Notes under the pieces: model-generated | What the model was told of the DNA's origin: nothing | What the model saw: the letters and a program-made list of their open reading frames with translations, nothing else | Databases searched by the model: none | Translations under genes and position numbers: made by a program | Part shown: positions 43,039-52,171 of the stretch, piece by piece | Layout of the letters: each line of letters opens with the position of its first letter | Numbering within the stretch: position 1 is the first letter of the stretch | NCBI RefSeq assembly: GCF_009733595.1 | Contig: NZ_WOFH01000011.1 | Span: forward strand, 1-64,000 | Direction of reading: 5' to 3' | Length of the DNA: 64,000 bases | Origin: Actinomadura litoris | GTDB taxonomy: Bacteria > Actinomycetota > Actinomycetes > Streptosporangiales > Streptosporangiaceae

Positions 43039-44109
43039 ATGGCCACCTCGGAGTTCGTCCCACAGCCCGCGCGATACGCCATATTCGTCGACGCGGGATA
43101 CCTCTACGCGGCCTCCGGGGCCCTGCTGCTCGGCTGCGGTTCACGGCGCGAGTACCGGGTCGCCGCCGAGAAGCTGATCAAGGCGCTGACCAGCCATGCC
43201 GACGACAAGCTGCTCGGCGAGCTGCTGCGCGTCTACTGGTTCGACGCCGCGCCCAAGCGGCAGCCGACCGTCGACCAGCGGGTCATCGCCAACCTGCCGC
43301 TGGTGAAGCTGCGCCTGGGCAACCTGAACGCGCAGGGCCAGCAGAAGGGCGTGGACGCCCAGCTCCGCGCCGATCTGGAGGCCCTCGCCCGGCACCGCGC
43401 GATCACCGACGCGGTGCTGCTCGCCGGCGACGAGGACATGCTGCCCGCCGTGGAGGCCGCGCAGCGCTACGGCGTCCGCGTGCACCTGTGGGGGGTCGAG
43501 CCGACGCACGGCTCGAACCAGGCCGAGTGGCTGGTGTGGGAGTCCGACACGGTCGAGGTGCTGCCCGCCGACTTCCTGCGCCCCTACTTCACCAAGGCCA
43601 AGGTGCTGCCCGTCCCCGCGCCCGGCACCGCCGCCGCCGTCCGGGACGCCGCCGACGCCGCCGCCGCGCAGCGCGCCACGCCCGCCGTCCCCTCGCCGTC
43701 GCAGGTGTTCGCGGGACGCCCCCCGGCGATCAAGCCGGCCCCGGCGCCCGCGCGCACCCCCGTCCCGGTGGGCGCGGCCCCCGCGACGCCCGCCACCGTC
43801 GCCGCGTCGATGAACAACGCCGCTGCCGCCGCCTCCGACGGCAAGCTCGGCCCCGACCGCGACCACATGCTGGAGATCGGCGAGCATGTCGCACAGAAGT
43901 GGATCTTCGAGCGGGGCCGCGACAACATCCGCGACCTGCTGCCGGGGCCGATCCTGCCGCCCGTCATCGACAAGGAGCTGCTGATCGAGGCGGAGAAGGA
44001 GCTCGGCGGGTCGCTGCGCCCCTACCAGGAGGCCCGCACCTGGCTGCGGGACGGCTTCTGGGAGCGCGTCTACCGCGAGTTCGGCATCGGGATCGGCAAG
44101 TCCGACTGA
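43039..44109 (+). CDS. NYN-domain (PIN-like) RNase-like protein
   Basis: ATG 43039 has AAGGTGGAAGG upstream. The 356-residue product has an NYN domain in the first 175 residues: YAIFVDAGYLYAASGALL with the first acidic residue, VYWFDAAPKRQPT, KLRLGNLNAQGQQKGVDAQLRADLEALAR, and AVLLAGDEDMLPAVEAAQRYGVRVHLWG with the other acidic residues. An Ala/Pro-rich linker of about 80 residues leads to a C-terminal helical domain (RDHMLEIGEHVAQKWIFERGRDNIRDLLPG). The acidic residues expected for metal-dependent RNA cleavage are present. The target is unknown. Confidence 0.82.
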   Translation: MATSEFVPQPARYAIFVDAGYLYAASGALLLGCGSRREYRVAAEKLIKALTSHADDKLLGELLRVYWFDAAPKRQPTVDQRVIANLPLVKLRLGNLNAQGQQKGVDAQLRADLEALARHRAITDAVLLAGDEDMLPAVEAAQRYGVRVHLWGVEPTHGSNQAEWLVWESDTVEVLPADFLRPYFTKAKVLPVPAPGTAAAVRDAADAAAAQRATPAVPSPSQVFAGRPPAIKPAPAPARTPVPVGAAPATPATVAASMNNAAAAASDGKLGPDRDHMLEIGEHVAQKWIFERGRDNIRDLLPGPILPPVIDKELLIEAEKELGGSLRPYQEARTWLRDGFWERVYREFGIGIGKSD

Positions 44110-44226
44110 CCCGGCGGGGCGTCGCGGCCGCCGCGGCCGCGCCCTGCCCGCCGACACGTCTTGCGATTACTCGGACACACGGAGTCGCGCGCCGGTACAG
44201 TCCCCGCCGGGAAGGGGGACCCGCGC

Positions 44227-45411
44227 ATGCGACGACGATCACCTGCCGCCGCGCTCGCCGTGGGCGTGCTGGTCGTGGCCACGGCACTCGCCGGATGCGA
44301 GTCGCCCGTCCCGTTCCACCCGCCCGGGGAGGGGCCGGCGGACGGCCCGGTGGTGGACCTCGGCGGGGCGGCGCCCTACGTCCGGACGAGGCCGCCCGCC
44401 ACGGGCGCCCCGGATCCGGAGGCGCCCCTGCCCTCGCCACCGCCCGGCGGCGGCGCGACCGGCGGTGCGCTGGCCCGGCCGAGCACCTCGCCGGTGCGGC
44501 TCTACGTCGCGAACGGACCGGTGATCGACGTCATCGACCCGGTGGCGGCGCGGATCGTCCAGCGGATCGGCGCGGGCCCGGCCACCGCGCGGGTCGTCCC
44601 GTCCTTCGACCTGCGGCGGCTGTGGGCGACCGACCTCGCGCACGGGACGCTGACGCCGGTCGGCCCGCGCAGCGGCGCGCGGGGCCGCGCGGTCGCCGCC
44701 ACCGAACCCGCCGGCCTCTACTTCACCCCGGACGGGCGGGACGCGCTCGTCCTCGCCGGGCGGGCGCGGCGGCTCGACGTCCGCGACCCGCGCACGATGC
44801 GCCCCCGCCTCTCGGTGCCGCTGCCCTGCGCGGCCGCACACGCCGACTTCACCCCGGACGGGGCGTCCCTCCTCGCGAGCTGCGCAGGGGCGGGGCGGCT
44901 CCTCCGGGTGGACGTCGCGCGCCGCCAGGTCACCGGGACCATCCGGCTGCCGGACGGCGCGCGGCCCGGTGACCTGCGGCTCTCCCCCGACGGTGCGCGC
45001 TTCTACGTCGCCGACCCGGCCAGGGGCGGGGTGTGGGTGATCGCCGCCCGGCCGACGGTCGGGCCGCCCGGGTTCGTGCCGACCGGGCCGGGCGCGCGGG
45101 GCCTCGCGCTCGACCGGGACGCGCGGCGCCTGTTCGTCGTCGGCGACGCCGCGCTGACCGCGCTCGACCTCGCCGGAGGCGGCGTCGCCGCGCGCTGGCC
45201 ACTGCCGCGCGGCGGCTCACCCGCGCCGGGCGGCCTCTCGGCGGACGGCGCGGAGCTGTGGCTCGCCGACGCCGCCGGGATGGTCTACGCCGTGTCCACC
45301 CGGACGGGCCGGACGCTCCGCCAGGTATGGGTGGGCGGACGCCCGTCGGCGCTGCTCGTCCACCCGCAGCCGGGGCGGTACTCGCTCGGCGGCACCGGCC
45401 TGTACCGGTGA
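44227..45411 (+). CDS. Secreted lipoprotein with YncE/YVTN-type beta-propeller
   Basis: ATG 44227 has GGGAAGGGGGACC upstream. The 394-residue product starts RRRSPAAALAVGVLVVATALAGC, a lipoprotein signal peptide with Cys near residue 24, then a Pro-rich linker. At least six propeller blades follow, such as LYVANGPVIDVIDPVAARIVQRI, AGLYFTPDGRDALVLAGRARRLDVRDP, LRLSPDGARFYVADPARGGVWVI and RDARRLFVVGDAALTALDL. No catalytic residues are evident. Such exported propellers are usually structural or binding proteins. Confidence 0.78.
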   Translation: MRRRSPAAALAVGVLVVATALAGCESPVPFHPPGEGPADGPVVDLGGAAPYVRTRPPATGAPDPEAPLPSPPPGGGATGGALARPSTSPVRLYVANGPVIDVIDPVAARIVQRIGAGPATARVVPSFDLRRLWATDLAHGTLTPVGPRSGARGRAVAATEPAGLYFTPDGRDALVLAGRARRLDVRDPRTMRPRLSVPLPCAAAHADFTPDGASLLASCAGAGRLLRVDVARRQVTGTIRLPDGARPGDLRLSPDGARFYVADPARGGVWVIAARPTVGPPGFVPTGPGARGLALDRDARRLFVVGDAALTALDLAGGGVAARWPLPRGGSPAPGGLSADGAELWLADAAGMVYAVSTRTGRTLRQVWVGGRPSALLVHPQPGRYSLGGTGLYR

Positions 45412-45420
45412 GCCGGCGCC

Positions 45421-45473
45421 GGTCGGTCAGCGTTGGTGGGTCAGCGTTGGTGGGTCAGCGCCGGTGGGTCAGC
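45421..45473. repeat. 14-bp tandem repeat spanning a stop codon
   Basis: GTTGGTGGGTCAGC occurs twice without change (45432-45445, 45446-45459). It is flanked by GGTCGGTCAGC on the left and GCCGGTGGGTCAGC (45460-45473) on the right. The last unit supplies the stop codon of the LysM/BTAD gene at 45469-45471. The array fills the 57-bp convergent gap. Confidence 0.75.
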
Positions 45474-48400
45474 GGGAGCCGACGCGGTGCCAGCCCGGCA
45501 AAAGCTCCTCGACCAGCGCCTCCGTCTCGGGCTGGAGCCCGCCGAACATCGGGTCGTGGGCGATCCGGGAGCGCATCTCGTCCACGATGACCCCGATCTG
45601 CGCGACGTCACCGGACGCGTGGGTCGCGCGGAGCAGGTCGCGCCACAGGCCCTCGTCGTCGGGCGCGAGCCGCAGCCCGGCGCGGGCGGCGCCGACCGCG
45701 CCGTGCGGGTCGCCCTCGTCCAGCCGCAGCACGACGAGCCGGTGCGCGACGTCCACGACCCGCGCCGCCGCCTCGTACTCCAGGTCGTGCGAGGCCAGCC
45801 AGGAGTAGCGGCCGCGCGGGCGGTCGGCGAGCAGCGGGCCGCGCACGAGGTCCAGCGCGTAGGACATGTAGGCGGCCTCGGAGGCGGGCTCGGCCGCCGA
45901 CCGCCACACCAGCCAGCGGAACACCGCGAGGTCGACGCGGACCTCCGAGCCGAGCTTGATCCGCCCCCGGTCGTCGTAGTACAGGTTCGGGCGGCCGCGC
46001 GTGTCGCGGCCGAGCCAGTCCGACACGCGCGCCACGGACGCGTCGCGGACGGCGGCGGTCACCCCGCGCGGCCAGATCGCGCCGGCCAGCACGGTCGGGT
46101 GCACGCCGTTCGGATGCGCGGCGAGGTAGACCAGCAGCTCGGTGCACAGGTCGCGGCGGTCCTCGTCCATCGGTCCGGGCGCCTCGACCTCGATCGGGCC
46201 GAGCAGCCGCACCTGCGCCGAGGACCGCTGCGCGGCGGGCGGCTCCTCGCCGCCGGCCGGCTCGGGCAGCGGCACCGCGTCGAGCCGCCCGGCGGTCCGG
46301 AACAGCTCGAACACACCGTGGTAGTGCTCCTCCGGGACGAGCTGCGCGGCGACCTGGAAGCCGAGGACTCCGGCGTGCAGGCGCCCGGCGGCGTCGATGT
46401 CCCACGTCCAGGTGGCGCCCTGCACCTCGCCGGGGACGATGTAGCCCGCCGCCATCCGGGTGCCGGTGCGGGCCAGCGCGACCAGCCGGTCGGCCTCCTG
46501 CTCCGACGGCGGGTCCGCCATGATCAGGTAGTGCGGCATCCACGCCTCGCCGAACACGCCCCGGCTCCGCCCGGTGAGGACGGAGTCGACGCCGGAGGCG
46601 GCGAGCGCCTGCCGCACCTCCTCGGTGCGGCCCTCCAGCTCCGGCATCGCGTCGGCGAGGTTCGGGACGGCGCGGATCCGGTCGGGCGCGATCTCCGCCA
46701 TGCCCTCGCCGAACTCCGTCCCGAACCCGACGAGCGTGATCCGCATGTGGTCGGACCAGCGGTTGGTGGCCAGCTCCAGCGCGATCGCGGCGAGCGCGGC
46801 GCGGCGGGTGTCGGCGGGGCCGCGCAGCGCGATCAGGCCGTGCGCGGCCTCCAGGTCGACGAGGATGCGGCCGTTGTCGTTCGTGCCGATCGACACGAGC
46901 CCGGGATAGGGGGCGAGCACGTCGCCCGCCCCGGCGGCGGGGTCGGCCGCCTCGACGGCGTCCAGGTCCTCCGCGCGCAGCCGCCACACCTGGCCGTCGT
47001 CGAACGCCTGCCAGGGCGCGGGCGGGTTGCGGTCGGCGGGCGCGATCCACAGGTCCAGGCTCTCGACGCCGAGGTGCACGCCATAGACGGTGGGCAGCGC
47101 GCGGCCCCCGGCGGCCATGGACTTCGACAGGTGCCGCAGCCCGAGGTCGAGGAGCCGCGCGGCGGACGCGTCGGCGCCCAGGCGCAGCGCCCGCTCGACC
47201 TCCGCCGCCGCCCCCTCCGGCCGGACGGCCATGTGCCCGAACGCGCGGTTCCACATCTGGACGCGGCGCCGCCGCCCGAGCACGGTCAGCAGCCCGGCGG
47301 CCAGCAGCGAGGCGGCCGCGAGCCCGTGCGGCCAGCCGAGGTCGAACGAGCCGTCGTGCTCCTGCGCCGAGGAGTTCCGGCCGGGGACCGACGCGCCGCC
47401 GCTCCCGGCCCCGCCGGTCATCTCGCCGGACGGCCCGTCCGCGCCGCCGCCCGCGGGCGGCATCCGCCGCGGATCGGCGTGCTGCTGGGCGGGGCCCTGC
47501 TGCCCCGGGGTCTGCGGTGCTGGAGTGTGCGGTGCCGGGGTGTGCGGTGCCGGGGTCTGCGGAGCGGGGGCGTGCGACGCGGGAGGCCGCGCGGGCGCGG
47601 GCTCGGCCGGGGCGGGCTTGGAGGGCGCCGGCCTGGAGGGCGCGGGCTTGGAAGGGGCCGGGTCCTTGTCGGGGACGGCGTGCCCGTAGCGGTAGTACTC
47701 GTCCAGGTCCTGGAGGGGGATGACCTTGGCGCCCCTGGCGTCCGCCGGCATCTCCAGCACCCAGCCGGGGCGGATCAGGCTGGCGTGCGTGAGCCTGCTG
47801 CCGTCCGGCTGGACGCGGTTCTTGTTGAGGTCGTGGATCTCCTGGTAGCGGCGCCCGTCCCCGAGGCACTTCTCCGCGATCTCCCAGAGGCTCTCGTGGT
47901 GGCGGCCCTCCGGCGGCTGCACCCGGTAGATCTTGGTGGTGCGGTTCTCCGCGGGGCTCGCGGTGAGCGGCTCCGCGACGTCGCCGGGCGCCGCCGCCGG
48001 GCGCTCCGGCGCGTCCGCGACCCGGTGGAACTCCTGCGCCTGCGGCTGGGCCTGCGGTCGCGCCGCAGCCGCCGCGCGCTGCTGCGTCAGCCCGCCGCCG
48101 CCCGAGAACGCGGGCATGATGACCGACGTCGCGGTGAACAGCAGCAGCGCCGTCACCACGAGCCGGTGGACGAGCGACTGCGTCCCGCCCGCGAGCGGCA
48201 CCCGCGCGGGCACGCCGACGCCCCGGATCCCCGCGTACACCTCGACGACCACGCACGCGGTGAGCTGGGCCCAGGCGAGCCACACCAGCACGACCAGCAC
48301 CGTGATGAGCGCGCCCGGCCCGAGCCGGTGCGTGAGGTCGGACGCGGCGGGCATCCCGTCGGGGAGCGCCGAGCCGAAGAACGTCAGCAGCGCGTAGGGG

Positions 48401-48528
48401 ACGCCGCCGACCAGCGCCGCCAACGCGAGCATCGCGCCGATGCCCGCCGCGACGTCGCCCGCGCTGCGCCGCCGCCCGCGCGGGGGCGTCATCCGTTGGG
48501 GCGTCCTCCGCCCGTGCCCTGTCACCAT
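45469..48528 (-). CDS. Multi-pass membrane protein with LysM and BTAD transcriptional-activator domains
   Basis: The 1019-residue protein has three predicted helices in the first 135 residues (VAAGIGAMLALAALVGGVPYALL, ALITVLVVLVWLAWAQLTACVVV, HRLVVTALLLFTATSVIMPAF). A LysM-like domain follows at about 190-260 (ESLWEIAEKCLGDGRRYQEIHDLN), then a Pro/Ala-rich stretch and a further helix near 400. The long C-terminal half ends in a winged-helix plus BTAD region (VRLLGPIEVEAPG; VVDVAHRLVVLRLDEGDPHGAVGAARAGLRLAPDDEGLWRDLL in sequence). This unusual fusion is a recurrent actinobacterial neighbour of Tad loci. It may couple pilus or wall state to expression, but DNA binding from a membrane anchor is only inferred. 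It is 58 bp downstream of the last pseudopilin gene. Confidence 0.8.
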   Translation of the reverse strand: MVTGHGRRTPQRMTPPRGRRRSAGDVAAGIGAMLALAALVGGVPYALLTFFGSALPDGMPAASDLTHRLGPGALITVLVVLVWLAWAQLTACVVVEVYAGIRGVGVPARVPLAGGTQSLVHRLVVTALLLFTATSVIMPAFSGGGGLTQQRAAAAARPQAQPQAQEFHRVADAPERPAAAPGDVAEPLTASPAENRTTKIYRVQPPEGRHHESLWEIAEKCLGDGRRYQEIHDLNKNRVQPDGSRLTHASLIRPGWVLEMPADARGAKVIPLQDLDEYYRYGHAVPDKDPAPSKPAPSRPAPSKPAPAEPAPARPPASHAPAPQTPAPHTPAPHTPAPQTPGQQGPAQQHADPRRMPPAGGGADGPSGEMTGGAGSGGASVPGRNSSAQEHDGSFDLGWPHGLAAASLLAAGLLTVLGRRRRVQMWNRAFGHMAVRPEGAAAEVERALRLGADASAARLLDLGLRHLSKSMAAGGRALPTVYGVHLGVESLDLWIAPADRNPPAPWQAFDDGQVWRLRAEDLDAVEAADPAAGAGDVLAPYPGLVSIGTNDNGRILVDLEAAHGLIALRGPADTRRAALAAIALELATNRWSDHMRITLVGFGTEFGEGMAEIAPDRIRAVPNLADAMPELEGRTEEVRQALAASGVDSVLTGRSRGVFGEAWMPHYLIMADPPSEQEADRLVALARTGTRMAAGYIVPGEVQGATWTWDIDAAGRLHAGVLGFQVAAQLVPEEHYHGVFELFRTAGRLDAVPLPEPAGGEEPPAAQRSSAQVRLLGPIEVEAPGPMDEDRRDLCTELLVYLAAHPNGVHPTVLAGAIWPRGVTAAVRDASVARVSDWLGRDTRGRPNLYYDDRGRIKLGSEVRVDLAVFRWLVWRSAAEPASEAAYMSYALDLVRGPLLADRPRGRYSWLASHDLEYEAAARVVDVAHRLVVLRLDEGDPHGAVGAARAGLRLAPDDEGLWRDLLRATHASGDVAQIGVIVDEMRSRIAHDPMFGGLQPETEALVEELLPGWHRVGSR

Positions 48529-48586
48529 CGCGTCGCCGCCGTTCGCCGGTCCCTGGACGTCGCCGTACCAATCGTAGACACGCGAG

Positions 48587-49036
48587 TCATCGGTCGTCGC
48601 CTCCCGTGACGGGATGGGCCGTCGCGCTGGAGGACATCTGGAACGCCCCGAAACCGGGGATGATGCCGAGGAACTGGGGTTCGACGCGGATCTCGACGGT
48701 CACCGAGACCTCCCCCTCGTCGGCGTCGCAGCGGGACGCGGCGACCTGGTCGCGGTAGACGTCGAGCAGGTCGCACGCGGCGGCGCGGGCCCGGTCCGGC
48801 GCGAGCACAGGCTTGCCCGTGTCGCGCAGCGCCGCGGTGTCGATCTCGTTGGCGCCCGCGCGGGCCGCCTGCTCGGCCATGTCGGCGGCGCGCTGCCGGG
48901 CGTGGATCGCGAGCCCGCCGTCCACGAGCAGACCCGCGAGCATGAACACGACCGGGGTGAACAGCACGACGTACATCGCGACGGACCCGCGCCCGCGACG
49001 CGGCGCGGCGACCCGGCGGCGCAGTGCCCTCACCAT
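48587..49036 (-). CDS. TadE/TadG-like pseudopilin
   Basis: The 149-residue product has a basic leader (VRALRRRVAAPRRGRGS) followed by VAMYVVLFTPVVFMLAGLLVDGGLAIHARQRAADMAEQAARAGANEID in order. This is the hydrophobic N-terminal helix and polar follow-on typical of TadE/TadG proteins, with a small extracytoplasmic domain after it. The ATG shares one base with the preceding stop (TGATG). It is the last pseudopilin of the Tad operon. Confidence 0.82.
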   Translation of the reverse strand: MVRALRRRVAAPRRGRGSVAMYVVLFTPVVFMLAGLLVDGGLAIHARQRAADMAEQAARAGANEIDTAALRDTGKPVLAPDRARAAACDLLDVYRDQVAASRCDADEGEVSVTVEIRVEPQFLGIIPGFGAFQMSSSATAHPVTGGDDR

Positions 49037-49509
49037 CAGGGATCGACCCCGCCGTCGCCGTCGCCGCCCTCGCCCTCGCCGTCGCCGCCCCGGAAGGTGT
49101 AGGTGTCGACGGGCGCGAGCGCGCGCCCCTGGAGCCGCTTGGACCCGGGGAGCCCGATGAACGACAGGTCGCCGAGGTCGACGTCGCAGATGATCGTGAC
49201 CTCGACGCGTCCGCCCGGCCGCCAGTCCTTCACGTCGGTGCTGACGGAAGGCCCGCCCGAGCACCAGTCGTGGCCGCGCAGGCCCGCCGTGGCCGCCTCC
49301 TCCGCGAGGTCCTGCGCGGACGGGGCGCTGCGGGCGATGGACGCGGCGCGCGCACCGTCCCGCGCGGCGCCGTCCACCTGGCTCTGGGCGTCCACCATCC
49401 GCCCGGCGCCCGCCAGGAACAGCAGGAACGCGACGAACAGCGGGGTGACCAGCACCATCTCCAGCGACATCGAGCCGCGCTCGCGGACGGCCCGGGGCAG
49501 GCGGATCAT
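49036..49509 (-). CDS. TadE-like pilus assembly pseudopilin
   Basis: The 157-residue protein starts MIRLPRAVRERGSMSLEMVLVTPLFVAFLLFLAGAGRMVDAQ. RERGSMSLEM is the prepilin-type cleavage/TadE signature with the conserved Glu. The rest is an exported domain with two cysteines (DWCSGG, IICDVDLG) and a Gly/Asp-rich tail. ATGA overlap with the upstream tadE-like gene indicates coupling. Confidence 0.85.
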   Translation of the reverse strand: MIRLPRAVRERGSMSLEMVLVTPLFVAFLLFLAGAGRMVDAQSQVDGAARDGARAASIARSAPSAQDLAEEAATAGLRGHDWCSGGPSVSTDVKDWRPGGRVEVTIICDVDLGDLSFIGLPGSKRLQGRALAPVDTYTFRGGDGEGEGGDGDGGVDP

Positions 49510-49964
49510 CGTGCGGACTCCTGGCAGGCGACGCCGTCGCCGACGTCCGGGCGGAAGCACTCGATCGGCCCGCGCGAGCGCTGCGACACGTGGAACGTCA
49601 TGAACGGGATGACGCGGACCGCCTCGCCGCTCACCTCGACCCAGCGCTCGTCGTCCTCCTCGCCGGTCCGCACCTGGAGGCCGCCGAGCAGGTTGGGGCC
49701 GACCTTGCGGACATCGCCCTCGGCCTGCCGGGACGCCGCGTCCTGCCACCCGCCGCCGACCGGCTGCGTGCGGGCGACGCGGGCGCCCGACTGCGCGGCG
49801 GCGAGCGCGACGTGCCGCGCGTGGTAGACCATCGCGAACTGCACGACGGCGAGCATCACGAAGATGAGGATCGGCGTGAGCAGCGCCCACTCCATCGACG
49901 ACACCCCGGAGTCGGACCGGATCCGCCGCCGCAACTCGCGCAGCCTGCGCGTGCGGGGCCGCAC
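49506..49964 (-). CDS. TadE-like pilus assembly pseudopilin
   Basis: GTG 49964 starts 5 bp after the flp stop and gives 152 residues. RSDSGVSSMEWALLTPILIFVMLAVVQFAMVYHARHVALAAAQSGARVAR shows, in order, the TadE cleavage region with the conserved Glu, the hydrophobic helix and the amphipathic continuation. A small exported domain with a Cys pair (ECFRPDVGDGVACQ) follows. It is translationally coupled to the next gene. Confidence 0.85.
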   Translation of the reverse strand: MRPRTRRLRELRRRIRSDSGVSSMEWALLTPILIFVMLAVVQFAMVYHARHVALAAAQSGARVARTQPVGGGWQDAASRQAEGDVRKVGPNLLGGLQVRTGEEDDERWVEVSGEAVRVIPFMTFHVSQRSRGPIECFRPDVGDGVACQESAR

Positions 49965-49969
49965 GGCGG

Positions 49970-50191
49970 TCAGCCCGTCTTGATGCTGTCGGCCTTCTCC
50001 GTGATCTTCTTCTGGATCACCGCGCCGATCGTGATCGCGATCAGCGCGAGGATCGCGGTGATGATCGCCCATTCGATGGCGGACGCGCCGCGCCCGCGCT
50101 CCTCCCGCGAGCGCAGCCGCGCCAGCCGGGCGCCGAGCACGGCTCTCAGGTAGAGAACGGACGGGTCGTTCAGGGGGTTGAGCGGACTCAT
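49970..50191 (-). CDS. flp: Flp-type pilin subunit
   Basis: The 73-residue protein has a long hydrophilic leader ending REERGRGASAIEWAIITAILALIAITIGAVIQKKI. The Gly-Ala-Ser-Ala-Ile-Glu-Trp region is the prepilin peptidase site with Glu5 of mature Flp pilins, followed by the hydrophobic helix. GGAGGTGCCACG upstream of ATG 50191 is a strong ribosome-binding site, fitting a highly made structural subunit. No prepilin peptidase (TadV) is in the window. Confidence 0.85.
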   Translation of the reverse strand: MSPLNPLNDPSVLYLRAVLGARLARLRSREERGRGASAIEWAIITAILALIAITIGAVIQKKITEKADSIKTG

Positions 50192-50228
50192 CGTGGCACC
50201 TCCAGGAGGTCGCGGGGTCGGGCGGGCG

Positions 50229-51146
50229 TCATGAGGCGAGCACCCGCATGAGGGCCGGGTAGGCCAGGAAGATCAGGAATCCGGCGCACAGGAACAGCTG
50301 CGCGACCAGCATCGACTGGGACCGCTCGCCGGCCTTGCCCTCCAGGTCCGACAGCTCGCGGCTGCGCATCGAGGCAGCGCGCGCGGCCAGCGACTTGCGG
50401 ATCTGCGCGCCGTCGTCGGCGACGAGCGCGAGCGCCCCCGCGAGGTCGCGCAGCTCGGCGACGTCGAGGTCGTCGCCGAGGCGGCCGAGGGCCTGCCAGG
50501 GGGTCTGGCCGGTGATGCGGGCGTTGCCGAGCGCGTCGCGGATGCGGTGCATCGCCCAGCCCTCGCCGACGTTCGAGGCGGTCATCAGCGCCTCGGGGAC
50601 GCCGCGCCCGCCCGCGAGGTTCATCGAGACCAGGTCGAGGAACGCTCCCACGACATGCCGGAAGTCCTGGCGGCGGGCCTGCGCCTCCTGCCGGAGCTGC
50701 ATGTCGGGGAGGAAGAAGAACACGAGCGCGAACAGCAGCCCGACCCACGCGGGGACCTGCACCGACGAGCCGAGCCCGAGCAGCGTGAACCACGCGACGA
50801 GCACCGGGATGAACAGCAGCGCCGCCGAGGGCAGCAGGAACTTGGTCGCGAGGAACCCCTCCAGCGACCGCTCGGTGATCGCGAGGTCGGCGCGGATCGA
50901 GCGGAGCTTCCAGCCGCGCGCCTCGCAGAACCGGACCAGCTCGCGGCCGACCTTCGCGCGCGTCCCGCCGACCCGCTCCAGCGTCGGGGACGCGCGCCCG
51001 GCCTGGGCCTCCTCCAGGTCGCGGCGGCGCGCCGCGTCCAGCGCCGCCATCCGCGCGGCGAGCCCGGGACGCGCCGGGAACAGCGCCCTGACCAGCAGGT
51101 ACAGGCCGCCGCCGATGATCGCCCCGGCGACCATCGCGCCGGTCAC
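50229..51146 (-). CDS. tadC: Tad secretion system inner-membrane protein TadC
   Basis: GTG 51146 overlaps the tadB stop as GTGA. The 305-residue type II secretion F domain protein has an N-terminal helix (VAGAIIGGGLYLLVRALF), two central helices (LPSAALLFIPVLVAWFTLLG; VPAWVGLLFALVFFFLPDM) and the cytoplasmic GspF-like helical segment with FLDLVSMNLAGGRGVPEALMTAS. A C-terminal helix AQLFLCAGFLIFLAYPALM completes it. It forms the pilus assembly platform with TadB. Confidence 0.88.
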   Translation of the reverse strand: MTGAMVAGAIIGGGLYLLVRALFPARPGLAARMAALDAARRRDLEEAQAGRASPTLERVGGTRAKVGRELVRFCEARGWKLRSIRADLAITERSLEGFLATKFLLPSAALLFIPVLVAWFTLLGLGSSVQVPAWVGLLFALVFFFLPDMQLRQEAQARRQDFRHVVGAFLDLVSMNLAGGRGVPEALMTASNVGEGWAMHRIRDALGNARITGQTPWQALGRLGDDLDVAELRDLAGALALVADDGAQIRKSLAARAASMRSRELSDLEGKAGERSQSMLVAQLFLCAGFLIFLAYPALMRVLAS

Positions 51147-52126
51147 GAGCCGCCTCCGCCCGCGTCCATGGTGTGCCGGCCGCGCAGCGGGAGCTCCTGC
51201 GAGCCCGTCGCGGACGCGGCGCCCTGCCAGCCCGCGACCGTGCTCGGCACCTCGCCGGGCACGCCCGGCTGGGCCCTGCGCGGCTCGCTGAGGAACCGTC
51301 CGGGCAGCTCGTACTTCGCCAGCCGCCGCAGCCACAGGAACGCCGCCGCGTACAGCGCGACGACCACGCACAGGACGAGCTGCCCGAGGAAGTCGTCATA
51401 GGGCTCGACGTAGGAGTGGTTGAACACGGCGAGGCCGAGCGCCGTCCCGACCGAGACGCCGACGACGATGCGGACGCTGCGCCGGGTGGAGCGCCGGTCG
51501 GCCTCGACGCGGCGGCGCATGTCCAGCTCGGCGCGGGCGGAGTTCGCGAGCGCGCCGAGCATGTCGCGCAGGCCGGGGCCGCGCAGCTTCGCGTTCAGCA
51601 CCAGCGCCGCGATCACGAGGTCGGCGGACGGGTCGTTCAGGTCGTCGGCGAACCGGCGCAGCGCGTCCGGCATCGGGACGCGGGTGTGCAGCCGGTCGAC
51701 CAGCCCGCGCAGCGGCTGCGCGATGGCGGGCGCGGCGGCGCGCTGCGAGGCGGGGATGGCCTGTTCTAGCCCGACCGCGCCCGCGATCGTGTCGCGCAGC
51801 GACTCGGTCCACGCGGCGAGCGCCTCCAGCCGCGCCATGCCCCGGCGCTCCTCGGCGGCACCGCCCGCGAGGCCGTCCCAGCCGAGGACGAGCACGCCCG
51901 TCCCGGCGGCGGCGATCGGCCAGCGGGTCACCACCAGCACCGCCGCCCCGGTGATGACCGCGACGGCCGTCCGGGTGGTCAGCGTGCGGACGAGTTCCTC
52001 GCGGCTGCGCCCGCGCACCGGGCGCGTCCGCACCGGCAGCCCGCGCAGCGCGAGGACCAGCAGCACGATCCCGCCGCCGGCCACGGAGCCCGCGATGACG
52101 GCGAACATCACGTCCGGCGTGCCCAT
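51143..52126 (-). CDS. tadB: Tad secretion system inner-membrane protein TadB
   Basis: ATG 52126 lies 6 nt after GGAGG; GTG 52129 is adjacent. The 327-residue product has N-terminal helices (VMFAVIAGSVAGGGIVLLVLAL; AVAVITGAAVLVVTRWPIAAAG). A GspF-like domain follows with LEQAIPASQRAAAPAIAQPLRGLVDRL and LVIAALVLNAKLRGPGLRDMLGALA, plus C-terminal helices near 210-275. It partners TadC and contacts the TadA ATPase. The gap to tadA is 45 bp. Confidence 0.88.
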   Translation of the reverse strand: MGTPDVMFAVIAGSVAGGGIVLLVLALRGLPVRTRPVRGRSREELVRTLTTRTAVAVITGAAVLVVTRWPIAAAGTGVLVLGWDGLAGGAAEERRGMARLEALAAWTESLRDTIAGAVGLEQAIPASQRAAAPAIAQPLRGLVDRLHTRVPMPDALRRFADDLNDPSADLVIAALVLNAKLRGPGLRDMLGALANSARAELDMRRRVEADRRSTRRSVRIVVGVSVGTALGLAVFNHSYVEPYDDFLGQLVLCVVVALYAAAFLWLRRLAKYELPGRFLSEPRRAQPGVPGEVPSTVAGWQGAASATGSQELPLRGRHTMDAGGGGS

Positions 52127-52171
52127 CACCGGCCTCCGCTTCGACCGGGCGGCGTCCTCACCACGGTGTTC

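Noticed and set aside
45433-48609. Plus-strand open frame of 1058 codons opposite the LysM-BTAD gene
   Set aside because: Antisense shadow with Arg/Val/Gly/His-rich translation; the minus-strand frame has LysM and BTAD motifs and fits the Tad operon.
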